Assembly: GCA_002317225.1 (NCBI GenBank)
Contig: DCIW01000117.1
Coordinates: 1 to 26,668, forward strand
Length of the DNA stretch: 26,668 bases
From: Prevotellaceae bacterium UBA1716
GTDB taxonomy: Bacteria > Bacteroidota > Bacteroidia > Bacteroidales > Bacteroidaceae
Direction: 5' to 3'
The notes below the pieces were generated by a model. It was given only the letters and a program-made list of their open reading frames with translations, ran no database searches and was not told where the DNA came from. The position numbers and the translations under genes are program-made. This document shows, one piece after another, positions 15,633 through 24,379 of the stretch (position 1 is its first letter; every line of letters begins with the position of its first letter).

Positions 15633-17186
15633 TTATTTTTTCTTCTTTTGATGCTTCTTTATTATGTTATATGCTTGATAAATGCCAAGTTCACCGGCTT
15701 TTGAAAGGTCGGTAATGGCAGTCATATCTTCAATGAGAAGTTTCAGCAATCCACGGTTGTAGTATGCTTCTGCAAAGTTCTTGTCAAGTTCGATAACAGC
15801 ATCCAGGTCTTTGATTGCGTCTTGCACTTCGCCCTTTTGTGCTTTTTTGTATGCAGAGTTGAATAGGGCAAGGGCATTCTCCCCCTTTGTGTCCTTATTT
15901 ATATAATAGGTACGCGTAGGAGTTTCTATAAGTGAAGCATCAACTTCTTTATTCTGAATCTTTCCTCGAAGTGCCGATTCGTAATGTTGTGTTGTGTCCT
16001 CATCAGCAACAACAAGTTTCTGGTAGTCATCGATGTTTTGTGAGGACTTCTTACGGGTGCGGTTCTTTTGACGAGATGTTGGAGTAGAGTAACCATAACG
16101 ATGAGCAATCTGTTCTTTCAGGATATGTTCTTCATCACTGTTAGCCCCTTTCTTGTCTCCAATCCTCCGCCTGCACTCCATTCGATGCTGATAGCCGAGA
16201 AGGAATTTTGGGAAAGCTTTAATGACAGTGGTATAATCTCGTATGGCTCCACGATAATCGCCCGTCTGTTCGAGGAGGGTGGCACGATTGAATGTCGCCA
16301 TCATATCACTTGGGTCTATATTGAGGATAAAGTTGAAATCCTCAATTGCAAGGTTGTCTTCTCCTACATTAGCACGGAGAAGCCCTCGGTTATAATGCCC
16401 GTAGAAGTTGCCCGGTTCGATTTCGAGAGCGAGGTCATAATCACGCATTGCCCCTCGATAATTATCTTGATGGTAGCGGCAGAGGGCGCGGTTGATAAGA
16501 CTTTGTGCACTCTTCGGGTTGAGGCGAATAGATTCGTTATAGCGAGTTTCTGCTTCGGCAAATTGTTCATGCTGCATAAGAAGCCCGGCCTTCATGTTGA
16601 GGGCGTTAACGTCATACGGATCAGCAATAAGTGCTTGGTCAAGAATGGTTTCTGCACTTATAGTGTCTTTCTGCTGCATTTTTATTTGAGCCTTGATAGC
16701 ATATCCATCTGCATACTTCGGCCATTTTTTGATAACAACATCAACAATGGAATCGGCTTTTTCCAATGAATCCATTTCTATCTCGCAAAGAACATAGTTG
16801 TGCCAGAGAGATTTGTTCTCTGGCTCCATTCCTGTGACAATGCGATAATCTTCGGCTGCTTTATCCCAATGGCCTTGATTGATACGAGCCAGGCCACGCA
16901 CTTCGTAACTATTTGGATAGTATGGATTCTTTTCGATTGCTACGGAGCAGTCGTTCTCTGCCCCTACAAAGTCATCAAGATGGAACTTCGCAAGTCCGCG
17001 AAAGAAATAGGGCTCGTAAAGAAATGGCTTCGAGTTGATGACGAGGTTAAAGTACTGTATGGACAAGACATAGTCATCGTAATAAAGTGCATTACGACCT
17101 ATATTCATCATCCTGTCAGTATTGAGTTGCGCATGGGCAAAACTACAGCAGGCTGACAGCAATAATATGTGCAGCCATCTACTCAT
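15633..17186 (-). CDS. Exported tetratricopeptide-repeat protein
   Basis: A 517-residue protein with a cleavable signal (residues 1-19, ending SFAHA before QLNTD), so it is probably periplasmic or surface-associated. At least seven TPR-like helix pairs run from about 25 to 340 with repeated YxxRGLA/G..DxxxAxxDY patterns. A charged, low-complexity linker follows at about 345-400 (RQKNRTRKKSSQN region), then a further repeat pair near 435-490, and a basic tail of HQKKKK. TPRs bind partner proteins; no catalytic motif is visible. The ATG overlaps the def stop by one base (TAATG), so translation is coupled to def. I know this position (def-TPR-thrS) as common in Bacteroidales, but the function is unknown. 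Confidence 0.87.
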   Translation of the reverse strand: MSRWLHILLLSACCSFAHAQLNTDRMMNIGRNALYYDDYVLSIQYFNLVINSKPFLYEPYFFRGLAKFHLDDFVGAENDCSVAIEKNPYYPNSYEVRGLARINQGHWDKAAEDYRIVTGMEPENKSLWHNYVLCEIEMDSLEKADSIVDVVIKKWPKYADGYAIKAQIKMQQKDTISAETILDQALIADPYDVNALNMKAGLLMQHEQFAEAETRYNESIRLNPKSAQSLINRALCRYHQDNYRGAMRDYDLALEIEPGNFYGHYNRGLLRANVGEDNLAIEDFNFILNIDPSDMMATFNRATLLEQTGDYRGAIRDYTTVIKAFPKFLLGYQHRMECRRRIGDKKGANSDEEHILKEQIAHRYGYSTPTSRQKNRTRKKSSQNIDDYQKLVVADEDTTQHYESALRGKIQNKEVDASLIETPTRTYYINKDTKGENALALFNSAYKKAQKGEVQDAIKDLDAVIELDKNFAEAYYNRGLLKLLIEDMTAITDLSKAGELGIYQAYNIIKKHQKKKK

Positions 17187-17743
17187 TAGCGGTTAGCCTT
17201 GCATTTGTAAGAGGCTGAGAACTTACCCTTTGTCATTGCTATGAGCTTGCTCTTGATAAGCTGTTTGCGGAATGCTGATAGGTGATCCACGAACATCTTT
17301 CCGTCGAGATGGTCGAATTCGTGTTGGAATACGCGAGCCTCAAATCCTGTGAGCCAACGTTCTTGTTGCTGAAGGTTTTCGTCGATATACTTTACAAGCA
17401 CCTCTTCTGGACGCTTTACGCTTTCATGTATGCCTGGGATGGAGAGGCAACCTTCTTCCATAGATGATGTTTCTTCGCTTTCTTCAAGAATCTCAGGATT
17501 GATAAATGTGTGGAGATATCCTTTGTATGCAGGTTCGTCTTCTGAGATGACATCAAGATCTATGATAAACATACGAATAGGTAGTCCAACCTGTGGAGCA
17601 GCAAGTCCAACACCTTCGGAACGCTTGAGTGTTTCGAACATATTAGTGATGAGTTCCTGAAGATTTGGATAAGTTGCTGGGTCGATAGCTTCAGCAACCT
17701 TACGAAGGACAGGTTGGCCGAAGATGTACATTGGGAGAATCAT
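17186..17743 (-). CDS. def: Peptide deformylase
   Basis: Removes the formyl group from the N-terminal Met of new proteins; metal-dependent and cytoplasmic. The 185-residue product shows all three motifs: GVGLAAPQ (44-51), EGCLS with metal ligand Cys99, and QHEFDH with ligands His141/His145 and catalytic Glu142. It follows ruvX after 76 bases with no promoter box seen in the gap, and overlaps the downstream TPR gene by one base, so the run lptD-ruvX-def-TPR may be one message. Confidence 0.97.
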   Translation of the reverse strand: MILPMYIFGQPVLRKVAEAIDPATYPNLQELITNMFETLKRSEGVGLAAPQVGLPIRMFIIDLDVISEDEPAYKGYLHTFINPEILEESEETSSMEEGCLSIPGIHESVKRPEEVLVKYIDENLQQQERWLTGFEARVFQHEFDHLDGKMFVDHLSAFRKQLIKSKLIAMTKGKFSASYKCKANR

Positions 17744-17819
17744 ATAGTGTATAGTTATTTGTGATTTATAGTTTTGATAATTATTATTTTGTATGTTGTT
17801 GCAAACACCGGAGCTTTAA

Positions 17820-18245
17820 TCAAACGATTCCATTGTTCCTTGACTCCATATAGTCCTGGAGGATAATTGTGGCACTTATCTGGTCAACGAGACCTTTGTT
17901 TTGTCGTGCCTTTTTCCCTAAGCCCGATGTGAGCATTGCTTGATGTGCAAGAACAGAAGTGAAGCGTTCGTCATAATAGACAATCTCCTTGTCGGGGAAG
18001 AGCTTTTTCAAGCGGTTGAAGAATGGCTCTATACGTCGCATGTTCTCGCTTGCTTCACCATTCAACTGGGTTGGTTTGCCCATGACAATTGTGCAGACAT
18101 CCTCTTTTGAAACGTAATCGAGAATCCAAGCCTCAAGGTTCTTCGTCTCGATTGTGGTTATGCCGTTTGCAATCATCTGGAGGTTATCTGTAGCAGCGAG
18201 ACCAGTTCGCTTTTGCCCGTAATCTATTGCTAATATTCTTGCCAT
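17820..18245 (-). CDS. ruvX: YqgF/RuvX-family Holliday-junction resolvase-like nuclease
   Basis: A 141-residue RNase H-fold protein linked in other bacteria to pre-16S rRNA 5'-end maturation and proposed Holliday-junction cleavage. Motifs: LAIDYGQKRTGLA with active-site Asp8, VMGKP, YYDERFTS and the C-terminal VDQISATIILQDY with further acidic residues. Length is typical. It lies 62 bases after lptD on the same strand with no promoter box between. Confidence 0.94.
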   Translation of the reverse strand: MARILAIDYGQKRTGLAATDNLQMIANGITTIETKNLEAWILDYVSKEDVCTIVMGKPTQLNGEASENMRRIEPFFNRLKKLFPDKEIVYYDERFTSVLAHQAMLTSGLGKKARQNKGLVDQISATIILQDYMESRNNGIV

Positions 18246-18307
18246 TTGAGGTTTGTTTCAACGTTTGTCATCATTTAACCTATAGAGTTTTGTATTTCTT
18301 ATAATCA

Positions 18308-21300
18308 TTAATACCATTTCACACTACTGCTATACGAACTTTTCTTGTCATATTTGAGTGCGTCGGTAAGGGTGCTCGCGTTAGCACGAAGGGTGATGTT
18401 ATAGGATGTATAAGTACCAAAGACGAGTCCACATGAAATATTGAAACAGTGCATGTCTCGAGATATGCTGACAGTTGTCATTGAAAGTTTCTTGTAGTTG
18501 AAATCCCATCCTGATTGGAAACTTGCGTTCCAGTCTGTTGAAAGTCTTAGGCTGCCAGAGAAATTCAGGTTCTGTGTGAATTTATATGGATAGCGCATAG
18601 TCTTTATGTTTATATCAGCGGAACGGTTTTCTGCCATGGTAACACCATATGAGATTGTGAAGGACCAAGGCATATTGAATTTTAAGTAACCGTCTTCGTC
18701 AAGACCTGTAGCACTACTTTTCTTCTTGCCTTTATTATCCTTTTTTGAAGTGTCTGATTCTTCCTCTAATTCGTCTATATTCTCGTCTTCGTCTTCATCC
18801 GGTTTTAATTTTTTGCCATCATCAAGTTCTTCGTCTACATCACCACCAAAAAGTTTAATGATACTGTTCTTTATTTTCTTAAAACTTTGGTTATTAAAGG
18901 TGTAAGATATGTTTTTACTGATTCCTTGGAAACGTCCAAAACGCCCGTAAGACCATTCTGTACGTTTTCCTTCTACAACATTTCCATTCTTGTCGAATTC
19001 GTAAGCATATGTGTTAAAGACCGCATTGATGTTGAAAGTGGTCTTACCAAACTTAAGGCGAAGACGGGTTGATAGATTGCTCCAAGGTTTTTCTTTTGCC
19101 GCAAGGTTATAGCTGAGGTTAGCTCCCAACTCATCGATGATTGACACTTTGCGGATCGAGTCATTCTTGTCCTTAATCTTCATTTCGACATTATTGCCTA
19201 AATCGAAAGATACAGAACCAGTCTTACCTTTGCCCGGGCTGCCGTACATGGAACCTGCATAAAGTTGGTATTGGACATCATCAAAACCGCCCATTTCATT
19301 AGGTTTTTGATATGAACTCCAACTTCCCCATGATGGGTTGCTAAAGTCTGGGGCATAAGACAAAGAGATAGATGGAGTCATCACATGACGAATCTTCTGG
19401 ATTTTATCACCAAAGATCTTTCTTGATGGAGTGAAGAATCCGTAAAGTTTCGTGTTTGCACTCACACTAAGGTTGAAGTCATGAACATGGTAGAAGCCAT
19501 CAGTCGTGTCTTTTACAACAGCTTTTTTGTTCTCATCCCACTCTTGCCTAATTTGGTGGGTATACCAGCGTGCATTATAGTTGAATGATGGAGTGACGTT
19601 AATGAATTTCAATACATTGAATGACGCTGAAATAGGGATGCTATGCTTCATTCCATTTTTCCAATCCTTTAATAGGTTGGACTTGAATATTTTGTCCTCT
19701 TTTGTATTAATAGAATTAGAAAGAGTACCAGTGTAGGAGAGTGCAATCTTTTCGTACCAACGCTCCTTGCCTGCTGCATGTTTACGCTTGAAAGGATAAA
19801 GTCTGCTAAGACTTATTGAAAGCGATGGCAATGTGAGCGAAAGTGTTGAGTCTTTCATGTTCTGGGCGATGTTAAACGAACTCGAAAGACTAAGACCAAG
19901 TTTTGGGAATGAGCGTGAATAACTAATAGATGAGGTTCGTGTACTCTGCGAATATGATGTTGGATTATAAAGACTTGAAAGATTGTTCTTTTCGTAACTT
20001 TGAGTGGCAAAGTTTACAGAAGCAGAGAAAGAACTATTTGTACTTACTTTTGGGTCTTGACTATGTGACCACTGGATTTTGAAATTCTTTGTGGCACTAT
20101 AGTCTGGAAGATTCTTTTCTCCGTTCTTTGTTACTTGGTAATTGATATAGAAACTACCATTAAACTTGTATCTCTTTCTATATGAAGTTTGTGCACTTAC
20201 ACCCCATGAACCTTTTGTGTATATTTCACCGGTTAATTTCAGATCTAGATAGTCACTGAGTGCGAAGTAGTAACCTCCATCTCTAAGATAGAAACCACGA
20301 GTTGATTCGTCACCATAACTAGGCATTATAAAGCCCGATGAATATGACTGGGTAAATGGAAAATAGGCGAAAGGAATGGCAAGCGGAAGTGGAACGTCTT
20401 CAACTACTATCCAGGCTGGACCAGCAAAAATATTCTTTCCTGTATGTACCTTTGCACGGGAAAGAGCTATGTAGAAGTGAGGGTGTTCTTCGTCGCATGT
20501 TGTATAGCGTCCTCTTCGAAGATATAGTTCATCGTCGCCACTTTTCTTTGACTCCTCACTTGTAAGGAATCCATCCTGCTGTTCAGTATATACGTTTGTT
20601 ATGTATCCTTTTTTTGTCTTGAAATTATAGGACATGGTTTCCGATTTATATGATTCGGACCCCTGCTTAAATACTGGTGTGCCACGAAGTATGCCAAGCG
20701 TATCTTTAACACCTACAGCATGAACTATACTGCTGTCCATGTTCATTCTGATTTCATCAGACGTAAGCTCGATATTCTGGTAGTTTACTTTACCATTTCC
20801 GTAAAGATAGGCGTTCTTCTTACCCATTATGAATACAATGGAGTCTTTTGCTTCATATTCGACGGGCGCCTCGAGAAGTCCCTTGGTCTGTTGAACCTTA
20901 CGAATAGAGTCTTCGGCAGCGGCTACAGAGTCGTTCCACTGAATGCCTGTTCCATTCCCTGCATATTTTGCTTTCAATGAATCGAGAAGCGAAAGGGTAA
21001 TGGAATCTTGATTTTCTTCGGTTATTGTCCTCTCATCTGCATTTGCTTTGAGTGAGTCAATCAAAGCTTTTGTACTATTTACAGTAGAGTTGGATTGTGT
21101 TTTTAGAGAATCATCAATTGCCTCTAATAAATCTTCTGTTTCAATGGTGTTTGATTTTGAACTATATGATGCATCAACTTGGTCAGACACATCAGTGCTG
21201 GCCAAGCTCTTTGCTTGTTCTGTTTGCTGTTTTTTTATTATCTTTTCTTGCGCTCCACAAGATATAATGAGAGCAACGGCAAGCAGTAAAATAAATATTT

Positions 21301-21319
21301 TATATTTATATAGTTTCAA
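18308..21319 (-). CDS. lptD: LPS-assembly outer-membrane protein LptD (OstA family, Bacteroidetes type)
   Basis: Inserts lipopolysaccharide into the outer leaflet. The 1003-residue protein has an N-terminal signal with IISC (Cys21), an unexpected lipobox-like site, then a long Ser/Thr/Lys/Asp-rich linker. An OstA-type beta-jellyroll segment follows (about 160-280, with YLYGNGKVNYQNIELTSDEI), with LRRGRYTTCD and IPFAYFPFTQ..SGFIMP. The rest is a C-terminal beta-barrel with many alternating aromatic strands ending in WY. An acidic/basic insert (about 824-878, DEELDD...DEDEDENIDELEEES...KKDNKGKKKSS) interrupts the barrel part, perhaps as a loop. The start is TTG at 21319: an in-frame TAG lies three codons upstream, and no internal ATG would keep the signal peptide. 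Confidence 0.88.
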   Translation of the reverse strand: MKLYKYKIFILLLAVALIISCGAQEKIIKKQQTEQAKSLASTDVSDQVDASYSSKSNTIETEDLLEAIDDSLKTQSNSTVNSTKALIDSLKANADERTITEENQDSITLSLLDSLKAKYAGNGTGIQWNDSVAAAEDSIRKVQQTKGLLEAPVEYEAKDSIVFIMGKKNAYLYGNGKVNYQNIELTSDEIRMNMDSSIVHAVGVKDTLGILRGTPVFKQGSESYKSETMSYNFKTKKGYITNVYTEQQDGFLTSEESKKSGDDELYLRRGRYTTCDEEHPHFYIALSRAKVHTGKNIFAGPAWIVVEDVPLPLAIPFAYFPFTQSYSSGFIMPSYGDESTRGFYLRDGGYYFALSDYLDLKLTGEIYTKGSWGVSAQTSYRKRYKFNGSFYINYQVTKNGEKNLPDYSATKNFKIQWSHSQDPKVSTNSSFSASVNFATQSYEKNNLSSLYNPTSYSQSTRTSSISYSRSFPKLGLSLSSSFNIAQNMKDSTLSLTLPSLSISLSRLYPFKRKHAAGKERWYEKIALSYTGTLSNSINTKEDKIFKSNLLKDWKNGMKHSIPISASFNVLKFINVTPSFNYNARWYTHQIRQEWDENKKAVVKDTTDGFYHVHDFNLSVSANTKLYGFFTPSRKIFGDKIQKIRHVMTPSISLSYAPDFSNPSWGSWSSYQKPNEMGGFDDVQYQLYAGSMYGSPGKGKTGSVSFDLGNNVEMKIKDKNDSIRKVSIIDELGANLSYNLAAKEKPWSNLSTRLRLKFGKTTFNINAVFNTYAYEFDKNGNVVEGKRTEWSYGRFGRFQGISKNISYTFNNQSFKKIKNSIIKLFGGDVDEELDDGKKLKPDEDEDENIDELEEESDTSKKDNKGKKKSSATGLDEDGYLKFNMPWSFTISYGVTMAENRSADINIKTMRYPYKFTQNLNFSGSLRLSTDWNASFQSGWDFNYKKLSMTTVSISRDMHCFNISCGLVFGTYTSYNITLRANASTLTDALKYDKKSSYSSSVKWY

Positions 21320-21340
21320 ACTTTGCTATTAATTACAATG

Positions 21341-21348
21341 CAAATTTA
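21341..21348 (-). promoter_or_regulatory. -7 promoter element for lptD
   Basis: The minus strand reads TAAATTTG followed by CA, an exact -7 match only 22 bases before the TTG start, which implies a very short leader. The remainder of the 97-base gap back to the HD gene is AT-rich, with no clear terminator seen. Confidence 0.55.
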
Positions 21349-21416
21349 CGGATAATAAATGAAATAATCGATATAGTTAAAGGAATTATAGGTAATCGTA
21401 ATAATATTTAACGAAA

Positions 21417-21953
21417 TTATAGGAACATTTCTATCCATTTTGTGAAACGGGAAGCGCCTTCTTCTCCAAACTTGGCAATACTTCGAAGTGCTCCTTCTAC
21501 AGATTTCTCTTTATCCAAATGGGTCTTTGAATAGAATTTGTCCGCAAAGCAAACTATTTGTTCTTCTATACTTATAGGGAGAAGGTCGCGATGAGGGACT
21601 GGCAATCCTTGCTTCTCGATATCAGCAATTGATAGTCCTGCACCAGTATGGCGTTCGCAAACTAAGGCGTGAAGCGGATAGCCTTCTTTGCGCATCAAAT
21701 CTGCACCGAGGGTACCATGGCAGATGTATGGCTTGTCGCCAAAACACTGAATACCATTTGCATCTGTCAAAAATATGCCGATATCATGAAGCATTGCAGC
21801 TTCTTCTACGAATTGGCGATCTGCACCGAGTTCTGGATGGTTGTCAACAATGCTCAAAGCCTTGTTTGCTACCATGCGTGAATGTACCATAAGGATGTGT
21901 CGCAATTCGCTGTCCTCGCTATAATATTTGTCTATAATCTTTTGATAATCCAT
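21417..21953 (-). CDS. HD-domain phosphohydrolase-like protein
   Basis: A 178-residue soluble protein of the HD/HDIG type. Putative metal ligands appear in order: His24 (VHSRMVA), His56-Asp57 (AAMLHDIGIF), His79 (ICHG), His102 (ERHTG) and Asp138 (CFADKFYS). With this many His/Asp ligands it fits a metal-dependent phosphohydrolase; the substrate cannot be read from the sequence. Its ATG lies two bases after the tamL stop codon, so it is co-transcribed and probably translationally coupled with that outer-membrane gene. I see no reason to call it an RNase or a cyclic-nucleotide phosphodiesterase rather than another HD enzyme. Confidence 0.87.
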   Translation of the reverse strand: MDYQKIIDKYYSEDSELRHILMVHSRMVANKALSIVDNHPELGADRQFVEEAAMLHDIGIFLTDANGIQCFGDKPYICHGTLGADLMRKEGYPLHALVCERHTGAGLSIADIEKQGLPVPHRDLLPISIEEQIVCFADKFYSKTHLDKEKSVEGALRSIAKFGEEGASRFTKWIEMFL

Positions 21954-21955
21954 AT

Positions 21956-24250
21956 TTAGAACGGCATTCCCACAGCAAAGTGGAATGCAAAATCTCGTGA
22001 GAAATTTGGATGATAAATAGGGTAGTGATCTTTGCCGTTATATGCAGGGTTAATTGCCTTCATACCCGCATCAAAACGGAGAAGGAAAAATCCCAAATTC
22101 ATTCGTAAACCAAGACCGTAAGAGGCGGCAATTTGTTTATAGAACTCGCCAAACTTAAATTCTCCTCCTGGTTGGTCCTCATATTCACGAATGGTCCATA
22201 TATTACCAGCATCAATAAACGCTGCTCCGGAGAACTTCCAGAACAAATTAACGCGATACTCCATACTTAAGTCAAGTTTGATGTCACCCGATTGGTTGAT
22301 GAAGTTAATACCTTTATCCACACCATTATACGAACCTGGGCCAAGACTTCTAACAGACCAACCACGCACACTGTTCGCTCCTCCTGAGAAATAACGTTTT
22401 TCAAAAGGTAGCACCTTTGAATTTCCGTATGGATAGGCAATGCCGAAGGCTGCATGGAATGCTATGGAATTATCCTTATCAATCTTGATGCTCTTTGCAA
22501 AATCAAAGTCGCTCTTCACATATTGGGCATAAGCAATACCTAAGAACGTTCTTTGACCATTCTCGTTGATATGTGAATTGTAGGTGCTTGTAATTCCTTG
22601 GAGGAAGTTTCCCGAGGTCTCAATATTGAAACGTACAGTAAAGGCGTTCTTTCCGAATGTCTGTTCGCGGTTTCCAAGAGAATTATAAGTGTATGTGTAT
22701 CCAAGTTTTGTAATGAGCAAATTCTCGTAGTTGTACTTAAGAATGGCATTGGTCTTACCAAGTGAATCAAGGTATTGTTCCTTGAACGTCTTGGATATCC
22801 AAGGCATATTGACATAGTTTATCTCAAGGAGATCAAACTTATGGTTTACTCGTTGGTTGTTGGAGTTCCATTTGTATCTCCAAGCGGCAGTGAATACATG
22901 TCTGCGGAATTCCGGACGATCCTGCATATTATACTGAAGCGAAATCTCTGACGCAGCCCTATGTTCTGTTGCCCAATTCTGGTGAACAAAAGGGAGAAGG
23001 AATGAAGGGAATGACAAACTCATTTCACCTCCGAATTCATAATAGTTATGACCATCATACCCTTCGAGACCTGTAATGGCTTCATAAGCACCACGAAGCT
23101 TTACCATGAAAGTCTCCGACCCTTTGAAGAAATTCTTATGTGCAACAGATGCAGAAACTGCAGCACCAAGATCGCCTGCAGAGTTTGTGGCTTCAATGTC
23201 AAAACCAAGAGAATGAGGCTTTGCATGATTCACGATGATATAAGCGTCAAGGGTGTCTGTTCCTTGTCTTTCTTGAAGGAATACATTAGAGAAAGATACT
23301 GCACCTAAACGAGTGAAATTACTGTATGTGTTACGCAGATGCGAGTCATTAAATAGTTCACCTTGCTTGAGCTGTGTATTTGATATGAGCATGTTAGGGC
23401 GGAAACGTAATCTGTTTTTATATGAGAAATTAACACCTTTCCGCACTAATGTGTCTATGTTTTGTGTTTGAAGGTTTACATCACTTAGATAAGTGATATT
23501 ACCAATGTGATATTGCTTATGTTGCTCTGGTTCAGAACGGCCATCTTCAAGGTGAAGTCCGATGCGCAGAGTCACATCTACAATCCATTTGTTTTGAATC
23601 GTATCGGCAGAATAACGTATGTCTTCCTTGTTAAATTTATAGTAGCCAAGATTTCGGATAATCCTTGAAAGTCTTGAACGCTCTTCACTAAGCACATTAA
23701 TATCGAATGGGGTGTCAGGATGAAGAAGGCTGTTAAGTGTGTCATCTCCACAAATGAGTTTTCTCAATCCTGGGTCAGCAATCTCTCTCTTGATATTTCT
23801 TATATAATAGCGAGTGCTTGGATCCACATCAAAGGTAATAGACATCTTTTTGCCCTTAATCGTTTTCTGCTGATTGATTGTGGCTTTCATATAACCAGCA
23901 TTTGCGAGAGTATGAAGAATGTCCTGTTCTGTACGTGCGGCTTTCACGCTGTCGTAAAGCACAGGGGCTTCGCCAATCTTTCGCATCATTCTGCATGCCC
24001 ATTTCGTGGTATCAGTACCGGAAAGGGTGTATGCCTTGAGAGGAAACTTTACACCGAAGATTTTCTTGTTCGTTGATTGTTGAACATAATTTTTCAGAAA
24101 ATACTTCTTCATCACCTTTTCGTCTTTCGACGTCACTCTCACATCCTTTAGGTAATATTCTTCATCTGGCACATATTTGCTTACGGAACAAGAGCAAATT
24201 AGTGTCAGGACAAAGAGCAATAATATGTAACCTAATTGGTTTCTTTTCAT
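21956..24250 (-). CDS. tamL: TamL-type outer-membrane assembly lipoprotein (Omp85 family)
   Basis: A Bacteroidetes counterpart of TamA: an Omp85-family barrel carrying an N-terminal lipid anchor. The signal has CSC with the probable lipidated Cys at residue 21 of the ATG-started protein, followed by SVSKYVPDEEYYLKDV, the segment seen after the Cys in this group. POTRA-like domains occupy about 30-330 and the C-terminal half is a 16-strand-type barrel. The Omp85 lid-loop motif SVRGW is visible in SGGANSVRGWSVRSLGPG. The frame opens with TTG at 24256, but the ATG two codons later gives the normal MKRNQLG signal start. The HD gene follows after two bases. The partner TamB is not in the window. 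Confidence 0.9.
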   Translation of the reverse strand: MKRNQLGYILLLFVLTLICSCSVSKYVPDEEYYLKDVRVTSKDEKVMKKYFLKNYVQQSTNKKIFGVKFPLKAYTLSGTDTTKWACRMMRKIGEAPVLYDSVKAARTEQDILHTLANAGYMKATINQQKTIKGKKMSITFDVDPSTRYYIRNIKREIADPGLRKLICGDDTLNSLLHPDTPFDINVLSEERSRLSRIIRNLGYYKFNKEDIRYSADTIQNKWIVDVTLRIGLHLEDGRSEPEQHKQYHIGNITYLSDVNLQTQNIDTLVRKGVNFSYKNRLRFRPNMLISNTQLKQGELFNDSHLRNTYSNFTRLGAVSFSNVFLQERQGTDTLDAYIIVNHAKPHSLGFDIEATNSAGDLGAAVSASVAHKNFFKGSETFMVKLRGAYEAITGLEGYDGHNYYEFGGEMSLSFPSFLLPFVHQNWATEHRAASEISLQYNMQDRPEFRRHVFTAAWRYKWNSNNQRVNHKFDLLEINYVNMPWISKTFKEQYLDSLGKTNAILKYNYENLLITKLGYTYTYNSLGNREQTFGKNAFTVRFNIETSGNFLQGITSTYNSHINENGQRTFLGIAYAQYVKSDFDFAKSIKIDKDNSIAFHAAFGIAYPYGNSKVLPFEKRYFSGGANSVRGWSVRSLGPGSYNGVDKGINFINQSGDIKLDLSMEYRVNLFWKFSGAAFIDAGNIWTIREYEDQPGGEFKFGEFYKQIAASYGLGLRMNLGFFLLRFDAGMKAINPAYNGKDHYPIYHPNFSRDFAFHFAVGMPF

Positions 24251-24273
24251 CGTCAAAAAGTGCTTATGGGGTG

Positions 24274-24281
24274 TAAAGTTA
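24274..24281 (-). promoter_or_regulatory. Possible -7 promoter element for tamL
   Basis: The minus strand reads TAACTTTA, matching TAnnTTTG at seven of eight positions (final A), 24 bases before the tamL ATG. The rest of the gap to the methyltransferase gene is AT-rich. Confidence 0.35.
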
Positions 24282-24344
24282 CGATTTTTTTACCGATAAT
24301 CAATGATTTTTCATTAAGAAGATGGAAAAGTGCATAAAGAACCT

Positions 24345-24352
24345 TATCTTTG
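24345..24352 (+). promoter_or_regulatory. -7 promoter element for the RNA methyltransferase gene
   Basis: TATCTTTG is an exact match to TAnnTTTG, 27 bases before the ATG at 24380. It is divergent from the tamL promoter. Confidence 0.6.
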
Positions 24353-24379
24353 TAGTTCAGAAACAACAATAAATAAGTT

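Noticed and set aside
16068..16769. A 233-codon plus-strand frame inside the TPR gene
   Set aside because: It is antisense to regular TPR repeats, which explains its length, and has no homology-like motif.
24251..24256. TTG at 24256 as the tamL start
   Set aside because: An ATG two codons later gives a typical basic, hydrophobic signal start, and nothing favours the TTG.
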